A stretch of 58,936 nucleotides of DNA, taken from NCBI GenBank assembly GCA_013214355.1, contig JABSSL010000025.1, positions 1-58,936 on the forward strand, read 5' to 3'. This document shows positions 16,739-28,141 of this stretch, piece by piece. This DNA is from Saprospiraceae bacterium (lineage in GTDB: Bacteria; Bacteroidota; Bacteroidia; Chitinophagales; Saprospiraceae). The position numbers and the translations under genes were made by a program. The notes beneath the pieces were generated by a model, which saw nothing but the letters and a program-made list of their open reading frames with translations, did not search any database and was not told where the DNA came from. Positions within the stretch are counted from its first letter, which is position 1, and every line of letters starts with the position of its first letter.

Positions 16739-18448
16739 CTAGTGGGAATCTCGCGTAACAGTGCTCCCCGACTTTCCTTTTAAGAAGTCTAAGTCAGCTC
16801 CCTGATCGGACTGTTCCACTGTCTTGATATATAAATTCACGTATCCTCGATGGTAACCAAGATCTGGGGCGGACCAGGATTTTCTACGTTCCGCCAATTC
16901 TTCCTCGGAGACCAATAAATTCAGTTTGCGATTGGGTACATCTACTTCGATCATATCTCCATCTTGTACTAGGGCCAAGTTCCCTCCTACTGCCGATTCT
17001 GGTGAAACATGCAGGAATACGGTCCCAAAGGCCGTCCCGCTCATTCGTCCATCGGAGATACGGATCATGTCCTTGACTCCTGCTCTCAATAGCTTCGGAG
17101 GAATCCCCATATTTCCCACCTCTGGCATCCCAGGATAACCTTTAGGTCCTACATTCTTCAACACCAGGACACAAGTTTCATCCACCTCTAGATCTTCCAG
17201 GTTAATTCTAGCATGATAGTCTTCGATGTCTTCGAATACGACTGCCTTCCCTTTATGAGTCATCAGCTCGGCCGTAGCCGCAGAAGGTTTGATAATTGCT
17301 CCGTTTTCCGCCAAATTTCCGTAGACCACAGCGATACCCGAGGCCTGTTGGAAAGCATCTTGGAGGGTAGGTGAGATTACATCCGCATTGAAGCATTCTG
17401 CATCTGTGCAATTATCAACTAGATTATGCCCATTAACGGTAATTACGTTGTGCAATTTTTCTCCCAAAGCTTTAATAATCACCGGTAGACCTCCTGCATA
17501 ATAGAAGTCCTCCATGAAGTGATCCCCTGAGGGCTGTAGATTAGCCAGCAATGGGATCTGGCTCCCCAATTTATCAAAGTCATCTAAGGATAAATCAATC
17601 CCAATACGCCCGGCAATCGCCATCAGGTGCACTACAAAATTGGTGGAACCGCCAATTGCAGCATTGACAATGATGGCATTTTCGAAGGCTTCTCGAGTCA
17701 AGACATCAGATAGTTTTCGGTCATTCTTGACCATCTCTACAATCTGGCGACCTGATAATTGAGCCATCACTTTCCGGCGAGAATCAGCGGCAGGAATGGC
17801 GGCATTACTAGGTAGGGAAAGTCCTAAGGACTCCACCATACAGGCCATGGTAGAAGCTGTTCCCATCACGGCACAGTGCCCCTGACTACGACACATGCAC
17901 TCTTCCACGGACCGAAATTCTTCCTGTTGCATCTCCCCTGCTCGTACGGCATCCTTATAGCGCCAAATATCGGAGGTAGCAATGGGCTTCCCTCTGTAAT
18001 GCCCTGTTAACATTGGACCTCCGGAAACTACAATCGAAGGCAAATCTACGCTACAGGCGCCCATCACGGTGGCAGGCGTCGTCTTATCACAACCCGCCAG
18101 TAGAACTACCCCATCCATCGGGTTGGCTCTAATGGATTCTTCTACATCCATGCTCATCAAGTTGCGAAACAACATTGCCGTGGGCTTGATTAAGGTCTCC
18201 CCCAGAGACATGACAGGAAACTCCACCGGAAATCCGCCAGCCTCCAGCACTCCCTTTTTAACGGACTCAGCCAATTCTCGAAAATGAGCATTACAAGGGG
18301 TAAACTCGGACCAGGTATTACATATTCCAATCACTGGCTTGCCTCTGAATTCATCATCAGGAATACCTTGATTCTTCATCCAGGCTCTATAAATGAACCC
18401 ATCTTTTCCAGTTTTGCCAAACCAATCTTGGCTTCGAAGTTTTTTCAT
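16739..18448 (-). CDS. IlvD/Edd-family dehydratase (sugar-acid type)
   Basis: A 569-residue Fe-S dehydratase. I prefer ATG 18448 (MKKLRSQDWF), where homology-like sequence begins, to the in-frame start 36 bp upstream. Cluster and Mg2+ ligand regions are present: CNTWSEFTPCNAH, LAGCDKTTPA and CMCRSQGHCAVMG, plus the C-terminal swivelling domain with KNVGPKGYPGMPEVGN and SDGRMSGT. The early residues and the CMCRSQGHC segment resemble pentonate/hexonate dehydratases (arabinonate, xylonate, galactonate) more than branched-chain IlvD. It would turn an aldonate into a 2-keto-3-deoxy acid. No other Ilv genes are nearby, which supports a sugar-acid role. Confidence 0.88.
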   Translation of the reverse strand: MKKLRSQDWFGKTGKDGFIYRAWMKNQGIPDDEFRGKPVIGICNTWSEFTPCNAHFRELAESVKKGVLEAGGFPVEFPVMSLGETLIKPTAMLFRNLMSMDVEESIRANPMDGVVLLAGCDKTTPATVMGACSVDLPSIVVSGGPMLTGHYRGKPIATSDIWRYKDAVRAGEMQQEEFRSVEECMCRSQGHCAVMGTASTMACMVESLGLSLPSNAAIPAADSRRKVMAQLSGRQIVEMVKNDRKLSDVLTREAFENAIIVNAAIGGSTNFVVHLMAIAGRIGIDLSLDDFDKLGSQIPLLANLQPSGDHFMEDFYYAGGLPVIIKALGEKLHNVITVNGHNLVDNCTDAECFNADVISPTLQDAFQQASGIAVVYGNLAENGAIIKPSAATAELMTHKGKAVVFEDIEDYHARINLEDLEVDETCVLVLKNVGPKGYPGMPEVGNMGIPPKLLRAGVKDMIRISDGRMSGTAFGTVFLHVSPESAVGGNLALVQDGDMIEVDVPNRKLNLLVSEEELAERRKSWSAPDLGYHRGYVNLYIKTVEQSDQGADLDFLKGKSGSTVTRDSH

Positions 18449-18614
18449 CTCATAAAGTTGGTTAATCCGACAAATATCGATCATAATTGATGAATATCTT
18501 TGTCTTTTTACGCGAAATAATAGTGCAATCTAGCTAAAAGGGAGTTGAAGGTTTGTCATACGCTGCATTGGGATATACCCTATATTTGCGAATGCAAAAC
18601 AAGCGCATCCATAT

Positions 18615-20306
18615 ATGAACCCATCCAATCCCCGAACCTATTCTGCCAGCTGGCGTATCCGAAAGGCCTATTGGACGGCCTTCGTCGTTATGTTCAGCTA
18701 TCTAAGGCTATATCTTGCTCGGAAAATTCGGGGAAAGAAGTACTATGAAAAGAGAATTCTGGCTTTGCATCTACGCAATGCCGAAAGAGTAAAAAAAGCC
18801 ATCCTGGAACTCCAAGGACTTTTCATCAAGGTAGGACAGTTGTTATCCATCTTGACGAATTTCCTTCCGGAAGCCTTTCAAGCCCCTTTAGAAGATTTGC
18901 AGGATCAAATTCCTGCGCGTCCCTATCCGGAAATACAGAAGAGAATCTTGTCTGAACTGAGCAAAGATCCGAGTGAGCTTTTTGCTGAATTTACGGAAAC
19001 CCCAATCGCTGCGGCCTCCATCGGGCAGGCCCATCGGGCTCGTCTCCATGATGGGACAGAGGTAGTCGTAAAAGTTCAACATGCCCATATCGAAACAATC
19101 GCTCAAGTCGATCTGAAGGTCATCGAAAGACTAACCGCTTTAGTAGCCTGGTTTTTTGAGATTAAAGGTATCGAATACGCCTACACTCAAGTTAAGAAGA
19201 TGATCGAGGAGGAGTTGGATTTTAGAAAAGAAGCCTTTTCGATGCTGGCCATTCAAGCTAATCTAAGCGATGAAGAGGCTTTTGCTATTCCTCAAGTCCA
19301 TCCAGCTTTTTCTTCACAGCGGGTGCTCACTACCACCTTCCACCCGGGTGTGAAGATCAGTAATATTGAGCAGATCGATGAATGGGGTATTGATAAGCGT
19401 GATCTCGCCAACCGCCTCGTTCACGCCTACTGCCAGATGGTATTTGAAGATGGTTTCTATCATGCCGATCCTCACCCAGGGAATATTCTGGTAAAGGAAG
19501 ACGGTACTTTAGTCCTACTCGATTTTGGCGCCGTAGCCACCTTGAAACCCAATATGCGGACAGGCTTACTGAAATTGATCGAAGGGGCCGCTAAGAACGA
19601 TAGCAATGGCATCATCGACGCCCTAAAGCTCATGGAGATTCTAGCCGATGAAAGAGAAGCTACAAAAATAGCAGAAAAGGTCATCGATGCCTTCCGAAAC
19701 TTCCTCCAGAATGAAGTTCAATTTGATGGGCTGAGTTTCCAGGATATTAAGGTCAACCCTTTTGAGACGAGCCTATTTAATCTGACGCAGGAGCTAGGCA
19801 TCAAGGGGATTGCCAATACCATGCAAATTCCCAAAGATTACGTGCTACTTAATCGCATGGTGACCCTACTCTTAGGCATCTGCAACACCCTTGACCCGCA
19901 TATGAATCCGATCGAAGTCATTCGACCTTATTTCCAGGAGTTCGTGCTGGGAGAACGGGGCGACTTGGTAAAGTTCATTAGAGAGCTATTGCAGAAAACG
20001 GTGGCCAATGTCATTTCCTTGCCGGCGGATGTCCGAAAAACCTTAGATCGGGTCCAGCGAGGCGAATTGGAGGTGAAGTCAATCGGCAGTATTCAACGGA
20101 CTCAGTTATTATATGCTCTAGGCCAGCAATTTATCTTTACCATTCTTGGTATTGCCACCTTGACCTTTACCTTTCTTTTTCAAGACTCCGCTTATCAAGA
20201 CTACACCAACTGGGGATGGGGTTTAGCCGCTTTTATGGGGGTTTTGCTGATTCGGAGCTTTATGCGGGCTAAAAAGATTAGGAAAAGATTGGAATTAGAG
20301 CTCTAG
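18615..20306 (+). CDS. AarF/UbiB/ABC1 atypical kinase
   Basis: A 563-residue member of the UbiB protein-kinase-like family, linked to quinone synthesis or lipid homeostasis. The signature KxGQ motif appears as FIKVGQLLS (about residue 72). The A-rich loop AAASIGQAHRA, the catalytic-loop motif YHADPHPGNI and the metal-binding DFGAV are all present. One or two hydrophobic helices near the C-terminus (FIFTILGIATLTFTFLF and the following segment) would anchor it in the inner membrane. It is divergent from the IlvD-type gene. Confidence 0.92.
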   Translation: MNPSNPRTYSASWRIRKAYWTAFVVMFSYLRLYLARKIRGKKYYEKRILALHLRNAERVKKAILELQGLFIKVGQLLSILTNFLPEAFQAPLEDLQDQIPARPYPEIQKRILSELSKDPSELFAEFTETPIAAASIGQAHRARLHDGTEVVVKVQHAHIETIAQVDLKVIERLTALVAWFFEIKGIEYAYTQVKKMIEEELDFRKEAFSMLAIQANLSDEEAFAIPQVHPAFSSQRVLTTTFHPGVKISNIEQIDEWGIDKRDLANRLVHAYCQMVFEDGFYHADPHPGNILVKEDGTLVLLDFGAVATLKPNMRTGLLKLIEGAAKNDSNGIIDALKLMEILADEREATKIAEKVIDAFRNFLQNEVQFDGLSFQDIKVNPFETSLFNLTQELGIKGIANTMQIPKDYVLLNRMVTLLLGICNTLDPHMNPIEVIRPYFQEFVLGERGDLVKFIRELLQKTVANVISLPADVRKTLDRVQRGELEVKSIGSIQRTQLLYALGQQFIFTILGIATLTFTFLFQDSAYQDYTNWGWGLAAFMGVLLIRSFMRAKKIRKRLELEL

Positions 20307-20365
20307 AACCGGCGCCGCCTCGTAACAATCGGAGAACATAAGTCGGAGGATACTGTTTATTCTCC

Positions 20366-21157
20366 ATGAATACAAACAAAACCACCACTTTACAAATTGC
20401 CAATATACTTGGCTTTATTTTCACGATTACCCTTAACACACTGGCCGTTACTTTGCCGGTTGGAGGGCGAACTACCGGGGAGATTTCAGATCTCTATCCC
20501 AATCTATTTGTACCAGCTGGATATGCCTTTTCCATTTGGAGTTTGATCTACACTTTGTTACTGGTTTTCATCATTATACAAAGTCGCAACCTCTTCAGCA
20601 GAAGTAAAGAAGGACCTGCCTACGTGCAAACCATTGGATGGTGGTTTGTCCTGTCTTGCTTGGCAAACGGAAGCTGGATACTCGCCTGGCATTACCTATG
20701 GACCGCCTTAAGTTTGCTCATCATGATCGGTATCCTGGTATCCTTGATATTCATTTACTTGCGCTTGCGCTCAGCTCCGGCCTCGGTCTCCATCCCATTT
20801 TGGGTCAAGCTCCCTTTTAGCATTTATTTGGGTTGGATCAGCGTAGCAACGATTGCCAATGCCACTGCCCTACTGGTCTCCATTGGTTGGGACGGATTTG
20901 GCCTATCAGACATTAATTGGACCGTAATTATGCTCGTTGTAGGTGGCTTGCTGGGCGCACTGGTTCTATGGACCAGGCGCGACTTAGCCTATGTGTTAGT
21001 CATTGTTTGGGCCTTCTGGGCCATCACGGTGAAGCGAAAAGCCATTGCCATACCGGAAGAAACCATAATCATTAGCACTGTTTATGGCGTTTTAGGTGTA
21101 TTTTTACTGGTAGCGATTCTGCGATTTTTCATCATTAGACCACAACAAGCAGCATGA
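20366..21157 (+). CDS. Tryptophan-rich sensory (TspO/MBR-related) membrane protein
   Basis: A 263-residue polytopic membrane protein with about eight hydrophobic segments and many tryptophans in the helices (SIWSLIY, GWWFVLSC, GSWILAWHYLW, INWTVIM). The phrase FVPAGYAFSIWSLIY is typical of the extended tryptophan-rich sensory protein group related to TspO, whose compact members bind porphyrins and cholesterol. The extended form has no established ligand. It overlaps the next gene by 4 bp (ATGA), so the two are translationally coupled. Confidence 0.82.
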   Translation: MNTNKTTTLQIANILGFIFTITLNTLAVTLPVGGRTTGEISDLYPNLFVPAGYAFSIWSLIYTLLLVFIIIQSRNLFSRSKEGPAYVQTIGWWFVLSCLANGSWILAWHYLWTALSLLIMIGILVSLIFIYLRLRSAPASVSIPFWVKLPFSIYLGWISVATIANATALLVSIGWDGFGLSDINWTVIMLVVGGLLGALVLWTRRDLAYVLVIVWAFWAITVKRKAIAIPEETIIISTVYGVLGVFLLVAILRFFIIRPQQAA

Positions 21158-21912
21158 AAAAAATACTGAAAATATTAGGGGTACTGGTCGGTATCGTTGT
21201 CTTAGGTATCGGCATTTTATTCTTCAGCCTCAACGAAAGTGAACCTCCGGGAGAAACAGGAGCTGCGGCGGACGAATTGGCCAAAGCCATGGAGGCCGCT
21301 GTAAATAAAGCGGCATGGGATTCCACGACTTATGTCAGTTGGACCTTCCAAGGACGCGGCGAACACGATTTCATCTGGGACAAGGACCGAAATTTCGTAA
21401 GTATTAGTTGGGATGAGAACAAGAAAGTTCTGCTACATACGAAGTCTGTAACCGGTTTGGCTTTCGTCGGTGGACAAGCCGTCGAAGGCGAAGTAAAGGA
21501 TCAAATGATCCAAGAGGCCTGGGCTTACTTTTGTAATGACAGTTTCTGGTTAAATCCGGTAGTGAAAGCTTTTGATCCCGGAGTGCAAAGAAGCGTGGTT
21601 ACCTTGGAGGATGGGGCGAAGGCGCTCAAGGTATCCTATCAGTCAGGAGGAGTCACTCCAGGAGATAGCTATTTGTGGATCTTGGATGAAAACAATCGTC
21701 CGAAGGAATGGAAAATGTGGGTTAGCATTATCCCATTCGGCGGCCTAGGCTTCACTTGGGAGGATTGGAATCCACTTTCTACCGGTGCTATGGTTGCTTC
21801 GACACATGTGAGTAAACTCTTCACCTTACAGCTAGCTAATATTAAGGGGGGCATGGATCTGGCATCCATTGGTTTGAACGAAGATCCTTTCCCTGGGCTA
21901 AATGCACAATAA
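21154..21912 (+). CDS. Hypothetical membrane-anchored protein
   Basis: A 252-residue protein with one N-terminal hydrophobic helix (residues 4-26), then an extracytoplasmic domain rich in Trp and Asp (TTYVSWTFQGRGEHDFIWD; DSYLWILDENNRPKEWKMWV). I do not recognise the family. It might bind lipid or sugar through a beta-rich fold. Its start overlaps the stop of the TspO-like gene, so the pair forms an operon, closed by a strong terminator 26 bp after this stop. Confidence 0.75.
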   Translation: MKKILKILGVLVGIVVLGIGILFFSLNESEPPGETGAAADELAKAMEAAVNKAAWDSTTYVSWTFQGRGEHDFIWDKDRNFVSISWDENKKVLLHTKSVTGLAFVGGQAVEGEVKDQMIQEAWAYFCNDSFWLNPVVKAFDPGVQRSVVTLEDGAKALKVSYQSGGVTPGDSYLWILDENNRPKEWKMWVSIIPFGGLGFTWEDWNPLSTGAMVASTHVSKLFTLQLANIKGGMDLASIGLNEDPFPGLNAQ

Positions 21913-21937
21913 ACCCAAAACTAAACTAGTCGAACAT

Positions 21938-21984
21938 AAAAGCCGAATCTCCCTAAGCCTGGAGGTTCGGCTTTTCGTTTTTTA
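21938..21984 (+). terminator. Strong Rho-independent terminator
   Basis: A 15-bp stem, AAAAGCCGAATCTCC / GGAGGTTCGGCTTTT, with one mismatch. The loop is CTAAGCCT and CGTTTTTTT follows. It ends the TspO-like/hypothetical operon. Confidence 0.9.
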
Positions 21985-22176
21985 ATGCTATAAGATGTTT
22001 GCGGGAAGATCATAAGTAAACTAACTGTTATATGATGTTTTTAACAATTTATATATTCCGTTGAACAATTTTTACCAAAATTTATTTAGCATTTTGATAT
22101 TTTTTTGAAACAATGATTTTTCAGATTCGTAGAGCAATATGAATTCCCATGAAAATAGTACCCAAAATGAATTAAA

Positions 22177-22662
22177 ATGACTGTTTCCAAATTGAAAATC
22201 AAGCGACTCAGTCAGGTTATGGGGCAATTTGCAACCGGCCTCTCCGTCGTTACCACCCAATTAGAAGGACAAATTATCGCACAGCACATCCCATCTTTCA
22301 CTGCAGTTTCCAATGAACCGCCTTTGATCCTGTTTTGCCTACCAAAGTCCGCGGCCATCATTAGCACCTTAAGAGAAAGTAAATACTTTGCTGTAAATGT
22401 ACTCCCGATGAAAATTGGGGAAGCTAATCGTAGCGATGCTTCCATTCAAGAGCGATTTGGCCAAGAGATTGATTTCGAATCTACCACCAAATCCCCAATT
22501 TTCAGTCAACCGCTTGCTTGGCTTGATTGTAAGCTTCGAAGCATTCAAGATGGTGGGAATCACTATATCCTAATCGGAAAGGTTAGGGAATTAGACTATC
22601 AATTTGCCGATAGTCCACTACTCCACTTCACAGGCAAATACCAGAACATTCTGGAAGTTTAG
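22177..22662 (+). CDS. Flavin reductase-like domain protein
   Basis: A 161-residue FMN-binding split-barrel protein of the HpaC/ActVB/DIM6 family, which supplies reduced flavin to monooxygenases or acts alone as a flavin reductase. Family phrases are VMGQFATGLSVVTT (residues 14-27), FTAVSNEPPLILFCLPK (38-54) and YFAVNVLP (68-75). The C-terminal HYILIGKVRELD contains the conserved His. It is monocistronic, with an AT-rich upstream gap and a terminator-like hairpin 170 bp downstream. Confidence 0.88.
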   Translation: MTVSKLKIKRLSQVMGQFATGLSVVTTQLEGQIIAQHIPSFTAVSNEPPLILFCLPKSAAIISTLRESKYFAVNVLPMKIGEANRSDASIQERFGQEIDFESTTKSPIFSQPLAWLDCKLRSIQDGGNHYILIGKVRELDYQFADSPLLHFTGKYQNILEV

Positions 22663-22705
22663 CAGACCAAAAGACAACACTAAATAAGGCTGGATATTTC
22701 ATTCG

Positions 22706-22774
22706 AAACGGATTAGCATGTATGGATTATGGGTCAACCCAAAAGCTGAAGATGCATTATAACCGAATCCGTTT
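22706..22774. other. Inverted-repeat structure in intergenic DNA
   Basis: AAACGGATT (22706-22714) pairs with AATCCGTTT (22766-22774) around a 51-bp loop that holds a GGGTCAACCC hairpin. It is non-coding. It may be a structured 3' RNA of the flavin reductase transcript or a remnant foldback repeat. Confidence 0.3.
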
Positions 22775-22830
22775 TAAGTATACATGTTACACAACCGCTT
22801 TTGAGTGATTTTATCCTCATGAACGTATTA

Positions 22831-22866
22831 GGGGATGCCAAACTTATGCTTGGCTTCCCCGTTTTT
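22831..22866 (+). terminator. Rho-independent terminator
   Basis: GGGGATGCCAA (22831-22841) and TTGGCTTCCCC (22850-22860) form an 11-bp stem with one mismatch and loop ACTTATGC. GTTTTTATT follows on the plus strand. It serves plus-strand transcripts ahead of the convergent NTF2-like gene. Confidence 0.8.
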
Positions 22867-22900
22867 ATTATAGCTCTTTGACTAAGTTCTCCGTCAGAAG

Positions 22901-23287
22901 CTACGATTTCATCTTTTCTAGCAGCTTGCCCATCTCTTCCCAAACTACATTAACGGCTTGTAAAGGACGAATCATCACTTTGAATTCCGTAATTTCCTGA
23001 TCTTCATTCCAGGTGATTAGATCTATCCCATTTACATATTTGCCCGCAATTTCCGTTTCAAACTCAAGACAGGCACTTCGCTCACCAATGATCTCATTGA
23101 CATACTTGAAATGTTCGTTCCCGATGACATGCCCTGCTGCCGCTAAGTACATCTTTGTGATATACTTCCCTTTTTGAGGTGTAAATACAACCGGAGAATA
23201 CATGATGGCATCCTCTGCCAGGAGTTCATCCAACTCTTCAAAGTTGCGAGTACCCATAATATGGTGCCATCTTTCTACTACTGTCAT
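22901..23287 (-). CDS. NTF2-like (SnoaL-type) protein
   Basis: A 128-residue cone-fold protein. VVERWHHIMGTRNFEELDELLAEDAIMYSP at the N-terminus is typical of SnoaL/NTF2-like proteins, and FKVMIRPLQAV near the C-terminus is the usual last strand. Such proteins are small isomerases, hydrolases or steroid/polyketide-binding proteins. It is separated by 22 bp from the upstream fadH gene on the same strand, so it probably belongs to the same transcript and acts in acyl-CoA or lipid metabolism. Confidence 0.82.
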   Translation of the reverse strand: MTVVERWHHIMGTRNFEELDELLAEDAIMYSPVVFTPQKGKYITKMYLAAAGHVIGNEHFKYVNEIIGERSACLEFETEIAGKYVNGIDLITWNEDQEITEFKVMIRPLQAVNVVWEEMGKLLEKMKS

Positions 23288-23309
23288 AACTGCTATCTCT
23301 GATTTTGTC

Positions 23310-25419
<2,110 letters not shown>

Positions 25420-25476
25420 CTAATGAAGGATTGATCAAAGACTAACTTCTTGCTTATTTCCTCAACATGAAATCTT

Positions 25477-26565
25477 CTATTGTGTCAAATTAGGTCTCAC
25501 AATGTATCCCATTTTTGGATCTACTTTGCCATCTAACATCTCCAGATACAAGGAGCGTAAATGATCCAAATCATCCACATAGGCTATTTCAATCAATTTC
25601 TTCGTATCCAAAATAAAACCACCTAAGGCTTGATTGATCAAATTATTGGCCTTTTGCGACCCCCACTCTTTATACTTATTCTGCAAATGAGTAGGTGCAA
25701 AGAAAAACTCTGATTTTGGTACTCCTCTGAACCCTTTAGTTGATTTCCAATCGGTAATACCGATCAAGGCAATATGCTTTAAGTGATCAGCCAGTTGGGC
25801 TCCCATATCTTCCAACAATTGGGTCTTCCCAGCAAAATCCACTACTACAGTACCCTCTTGGGCTAATTCCGTAGTATAATTATCGTATTCAATCACCTCA
25901 TCATAGTAACCTACAGATTTGACAAACTCAACATTGGACGGAGAAGTCAAACCTACGATCTTCTTTCCATCCACTTCTTTATGTTGGCTCAACATAAAAG
26001 CAAGCGCCAAACCAGTCTTGGAGGAAGCACTCGTCAATACCACTTGCTCCGCCTCAAAGAAAGATTGCTCTTTGAGGAAATGGTAAATCAAGAAAGAGGT
26101 TGTAAAAAGGGGCTGAATAATGGGAATAAAATCCTCCATTGAAGGATGGAAAGCAGGATTATTATTGACCCGCATGTAATAATTATAGATCGGAGGCAAA
26201 GGATTTCTATGCTCGATGCCATCACGAAATCCAGCTTCATTTACCTTGATTGGCTTTGCCTTTAAATGGCTACTCATCGGAAAATAGCCATAACAGCGCT
26301 CACCGACGGGGACATCTGGGTGTTTGCTTTCAATTACTTCGCCAAAACCCCAGGCTGGAATAATGCCCCAAGTGTCATCAGCAGGAAAGAAATCCCAGTA
26401 CCGCAACTTCGATCCACTTACCGCATAGGTGATATTATTGGTGGTCAAGGCATATTTTTCAATCTTCATTAGTACTTCGCCATCTTCTAGGGAAGATAGT
26501 TCCTGTCCTGCAGATTGCACCTCATAAAGGTTGGCTTTTTGAACTTGTAATGATTGACTTTGCAT
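25477..26565 (-). CDS. DUF2855-family protein (MDR-like)
   Basis: A 362-residue protein of the DUF2855 family, distantly like medium-chain dehydrogenases. The N-terminal part has a GroES-like flavour (VLMKIEKYALTTNNITYAV; WGIIPAWGFGEVIES), and a degenerate Rossmann segment lies near residues 170-250 (VVLTSASSKTGLALAF; VVDFAGKTQLLEDMG). It lacks an obvious zinc site. The function is not established; it is often found near lipid or aromatic catabolic genes. Here it lies between fadH and an acyl-CoA dehydrogenase gene on the same strand. Confidence 0.87.
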   Translation of the reverse strand: MQSQSLQVQKANLYEVQSAGQELSSLEDGEVLMKIEKYALTTNNITYAVSGSKLRYWDFFPADDTWGIIPAWGFGEVIESKHPDVPVGERCYGYFPMSSHLKAKPIKVNEAGFRDGIEHRNPLPPIYNYYMRVNNNPAFHPSMEDFIPIIQPLFTTSFLIYHFLKEQSFFEAEQVVLTSASSKTGLALAFMLSQHKEVDGKKIVGLTSPSNVEFVKSVGYYDEVIEYDNYTTELAQEGTVVVDFAGKTQLLEDMGAQLADHLKHIALIGITDWKSTKGFRGVPKSEFFFAPTHLQNKYKEWGSQKANNLINQALGGFILDTKKLIEIAYVDDLDHLRSLYLEMLDGKVDPKMGYIVRPNLTQ

Positions 26566-26670
26566 AGGATGTTAAGGTCTTTTGAATGTATAGGATTAGG
26601 ATCCCTCTAACTTTGGTGTTGTTGCATCAGTCCTGTGGAACAAAAGTTTATTGAAAGAACCCCATGCGAG

Positions 26671-26716
26671 ATATCCGAAGTTTCCCCAGGACCTGAGCTG
26701 GCAAAACTTCGGATAT
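26671..26716. terminator. Long hairpin between acyl-CoA dehydrogenase and DUF2855 genes
   Basis: A perfect 13-bp inverted repeat, ATATCCGAAGTTT (26671-26683) and AAACTTCGGATAT (26704-26716), with a 20-nt spacer. It is 40 bp after the stop of the acyl-CoA dehydrogenase gene. There is no clear U-tract, so it may protect a 3' end or terminate with help, or act as an operator for the next gene. Confidence 0.45.
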
Positions 26717-26755
26717 TTGCCGCGCTGCTTTTCAATTACTTTTGTACCAACCTAA

Positions 26756-27916
26756 TTAGTGCGCCTTGTAAGCAGGTTTGTAATCCACCCCATCAATCAC
26801 CATCTTAGCGATGATCTCCTTCATGATTTCACTAGTTCCCGCATAAATCGGAATTACCCGCACATCTCGGTATATACGAGCAATAGGATATTCCTCCATG
26901 AAGCCGTAGCCGCCGAACATCTGCAGGCAGTCATAGGCTACCTGGTTAATCAAATCTGAAGTCTTTAGCTTCAACATAGAGCACTCCTTCACTACAAATT
27001 CTCCTTGTGAAAGTCGGTAGGAGGTATGATGCATGAATTGGCGCCATGCTTCTAGTTCTGTGGCGATATCAGCTATTTTATGACGAAGGGCTTGGAAGCG
27101 ATTGATCGACTTGCCAAATGCTTGCCGCTCAGACATATATTGTAGGGTAATATCGAGGATCTTTTGCATGCCTCCGATATTGTATTGAGCAGTAGACAGT
27201 CGCTCCACCTGAAGACTATCCATCATGTAATAGAAGCCCTTACCTTCCTCACCGATTAAATTTTCAACGGGTACTTTTACATTATCAAAAGCGATCTCCG
27301 CGGTATCTGAGCTTCTAAGCCCTAGTTTATCTAGTTTGCTTTTACTGACTCCAGGAGCATCCAAATCAATCACCAGCATAGAGATACCTCGTTCCATCTT
27401 TACAGCCGTTACTACGAAGTCCCCATAATAGCCATTGGTGATGAAGGTCTTAGAGCCATTGACAATGTAGTGATCCCCATCTCTTTTCGCGGTGGTGCGA
27501 AGCGCTTTTAGGTCGGAACCAGCAAAGGGCTCACTCATCCCGAGGGCTCCCACCTTGGTCCCCAATATACCAGGTACCAAGTACTTTTCTTTCAACAATT
27601 CTGAACCACCTCTAGCAATGTAGTTCATCGCCAAATAGATATGGGCAGATACCGTTGTTGTCACACCTGCACAACACTGATACCCCATCTCTTCGGCCAA
27701 TACTGTAGTATACATGAAATCAAGGCCCAACCCGCCATACTTCTCGGGAAATTCTAAACCTAGGAAGCCCATTTCTCCCATCTTCCGGAAGAGGCTTCTA
27801 TCAATCTTTCCTTCGGCCTCCCAAGTGGCTTCGTAAGGTTGAATTTCTTGGATACAAAAATCCTTCATCGTGTCTCGGAAGAGCTCGTGCTCTTCCGTAA
27901 AATATAATGACTTCAT
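26756..27916 (-). CDS. Acyl-CoA dehydrogenase
   Basis: A 386-residue FAD enzyme for the first step of beta-oxidation. Signature segments are GALGMSEPFAGSDLKALRT (substrate/FAD-binding signature 1), QAFGKSINRFQALRHKIAD and QMFGGYGFMEEYPIARIYRD (signature 2). The region around residue 366, IPIYAGTSEIMKEIIA, holds the usual catalytic Glu in the TSE motif. Length and domain order (N-terminal helical, beta, C-terminal helical) are standard. Two adjacent palindromes lie 93-125 bp upstream of its start and may bind a TetR-type lipid regulator. Confidence 0.95.
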   Translation of the reverse strand: MKSLYFTEEHELFRDTMKDFCIQEIQPYEATWEAEGKIDRSLFRKMGEMGFLGLEFPEKYGGLGLDFMYTTVLAEEMGYQCCAGVTTTVSAHIYLAMNYIARGGSELLKEKYLVPGILGTKVGALGMSEPFAGSDLKALRTTAKRDGDHYIVNGSKTFITNGYYGDFVVTAVKMERGISMLVIDLDAPGVSKSKLDKLGLRSSDTAEIAFDNVKVPVENLIGEEGKGFYYMMDSLQVERLSTAQYNIGGMQKILDITLQYMSERQAFGKSINRFQALRHKIADIATELEAWRQFMHHTSYRLSQGEFVVKECSMLKLKTSDLINQVAYDCLQMFGGYGFMEEYPIARIYRDVRVIPIYAGTSEIMKEIIAKMVIDGVDYKPAYKAH

Positions 27917-28008
27917 AGGACAGAATTAACTGATTTAGAGGCTATAATCTTTAGCTGCAAGGCTCTTTGCAAGCCCGTCAAATCTAAGTTATTCACCTTC
28001 GACTTTCA

Positions 28009-28041
28009 TTAAACTGGTTTAATATTTAGAACAAGTTCTAA
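28009..28041. promoter_or_regulatory. Two adjacent palindromes, candidate operators of the acyl-CoA dehydrogenase gene
   Basis: TTAAACTGGTTTAA (28009-28022) and TTAGAACAAGTTCTAA (28026-28041) are palindromes, each broken only by a 2-bp centre and separated by 3 bp. The second contains TNNAACNNGTTNNA, the pattern described for the TetR-family regulator KstR. The first holds AAAC-N2-GTTT, close to the pattern described for PsrA. No TetR gene is in the window, so the binding protein is unknown. Confidence 0.45.
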
Positions 28042-28141
28042 TTTACGAGAATTAGCCCAGAATTGCCAGTCCACAGACACTTGGTTTTGTGACAGAATAG
28101 TTTTCCATCCATTTGAAAATAAACCACTCTCGGCCTCAAAT

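Noticed and set aside
16739-18448. Branched-chain amino-acid gene ilvD
   Set aside because: The N-terminus and Cys-rich segment look like sugar-acid dehydratases, and no other ilv or leu genes are near.
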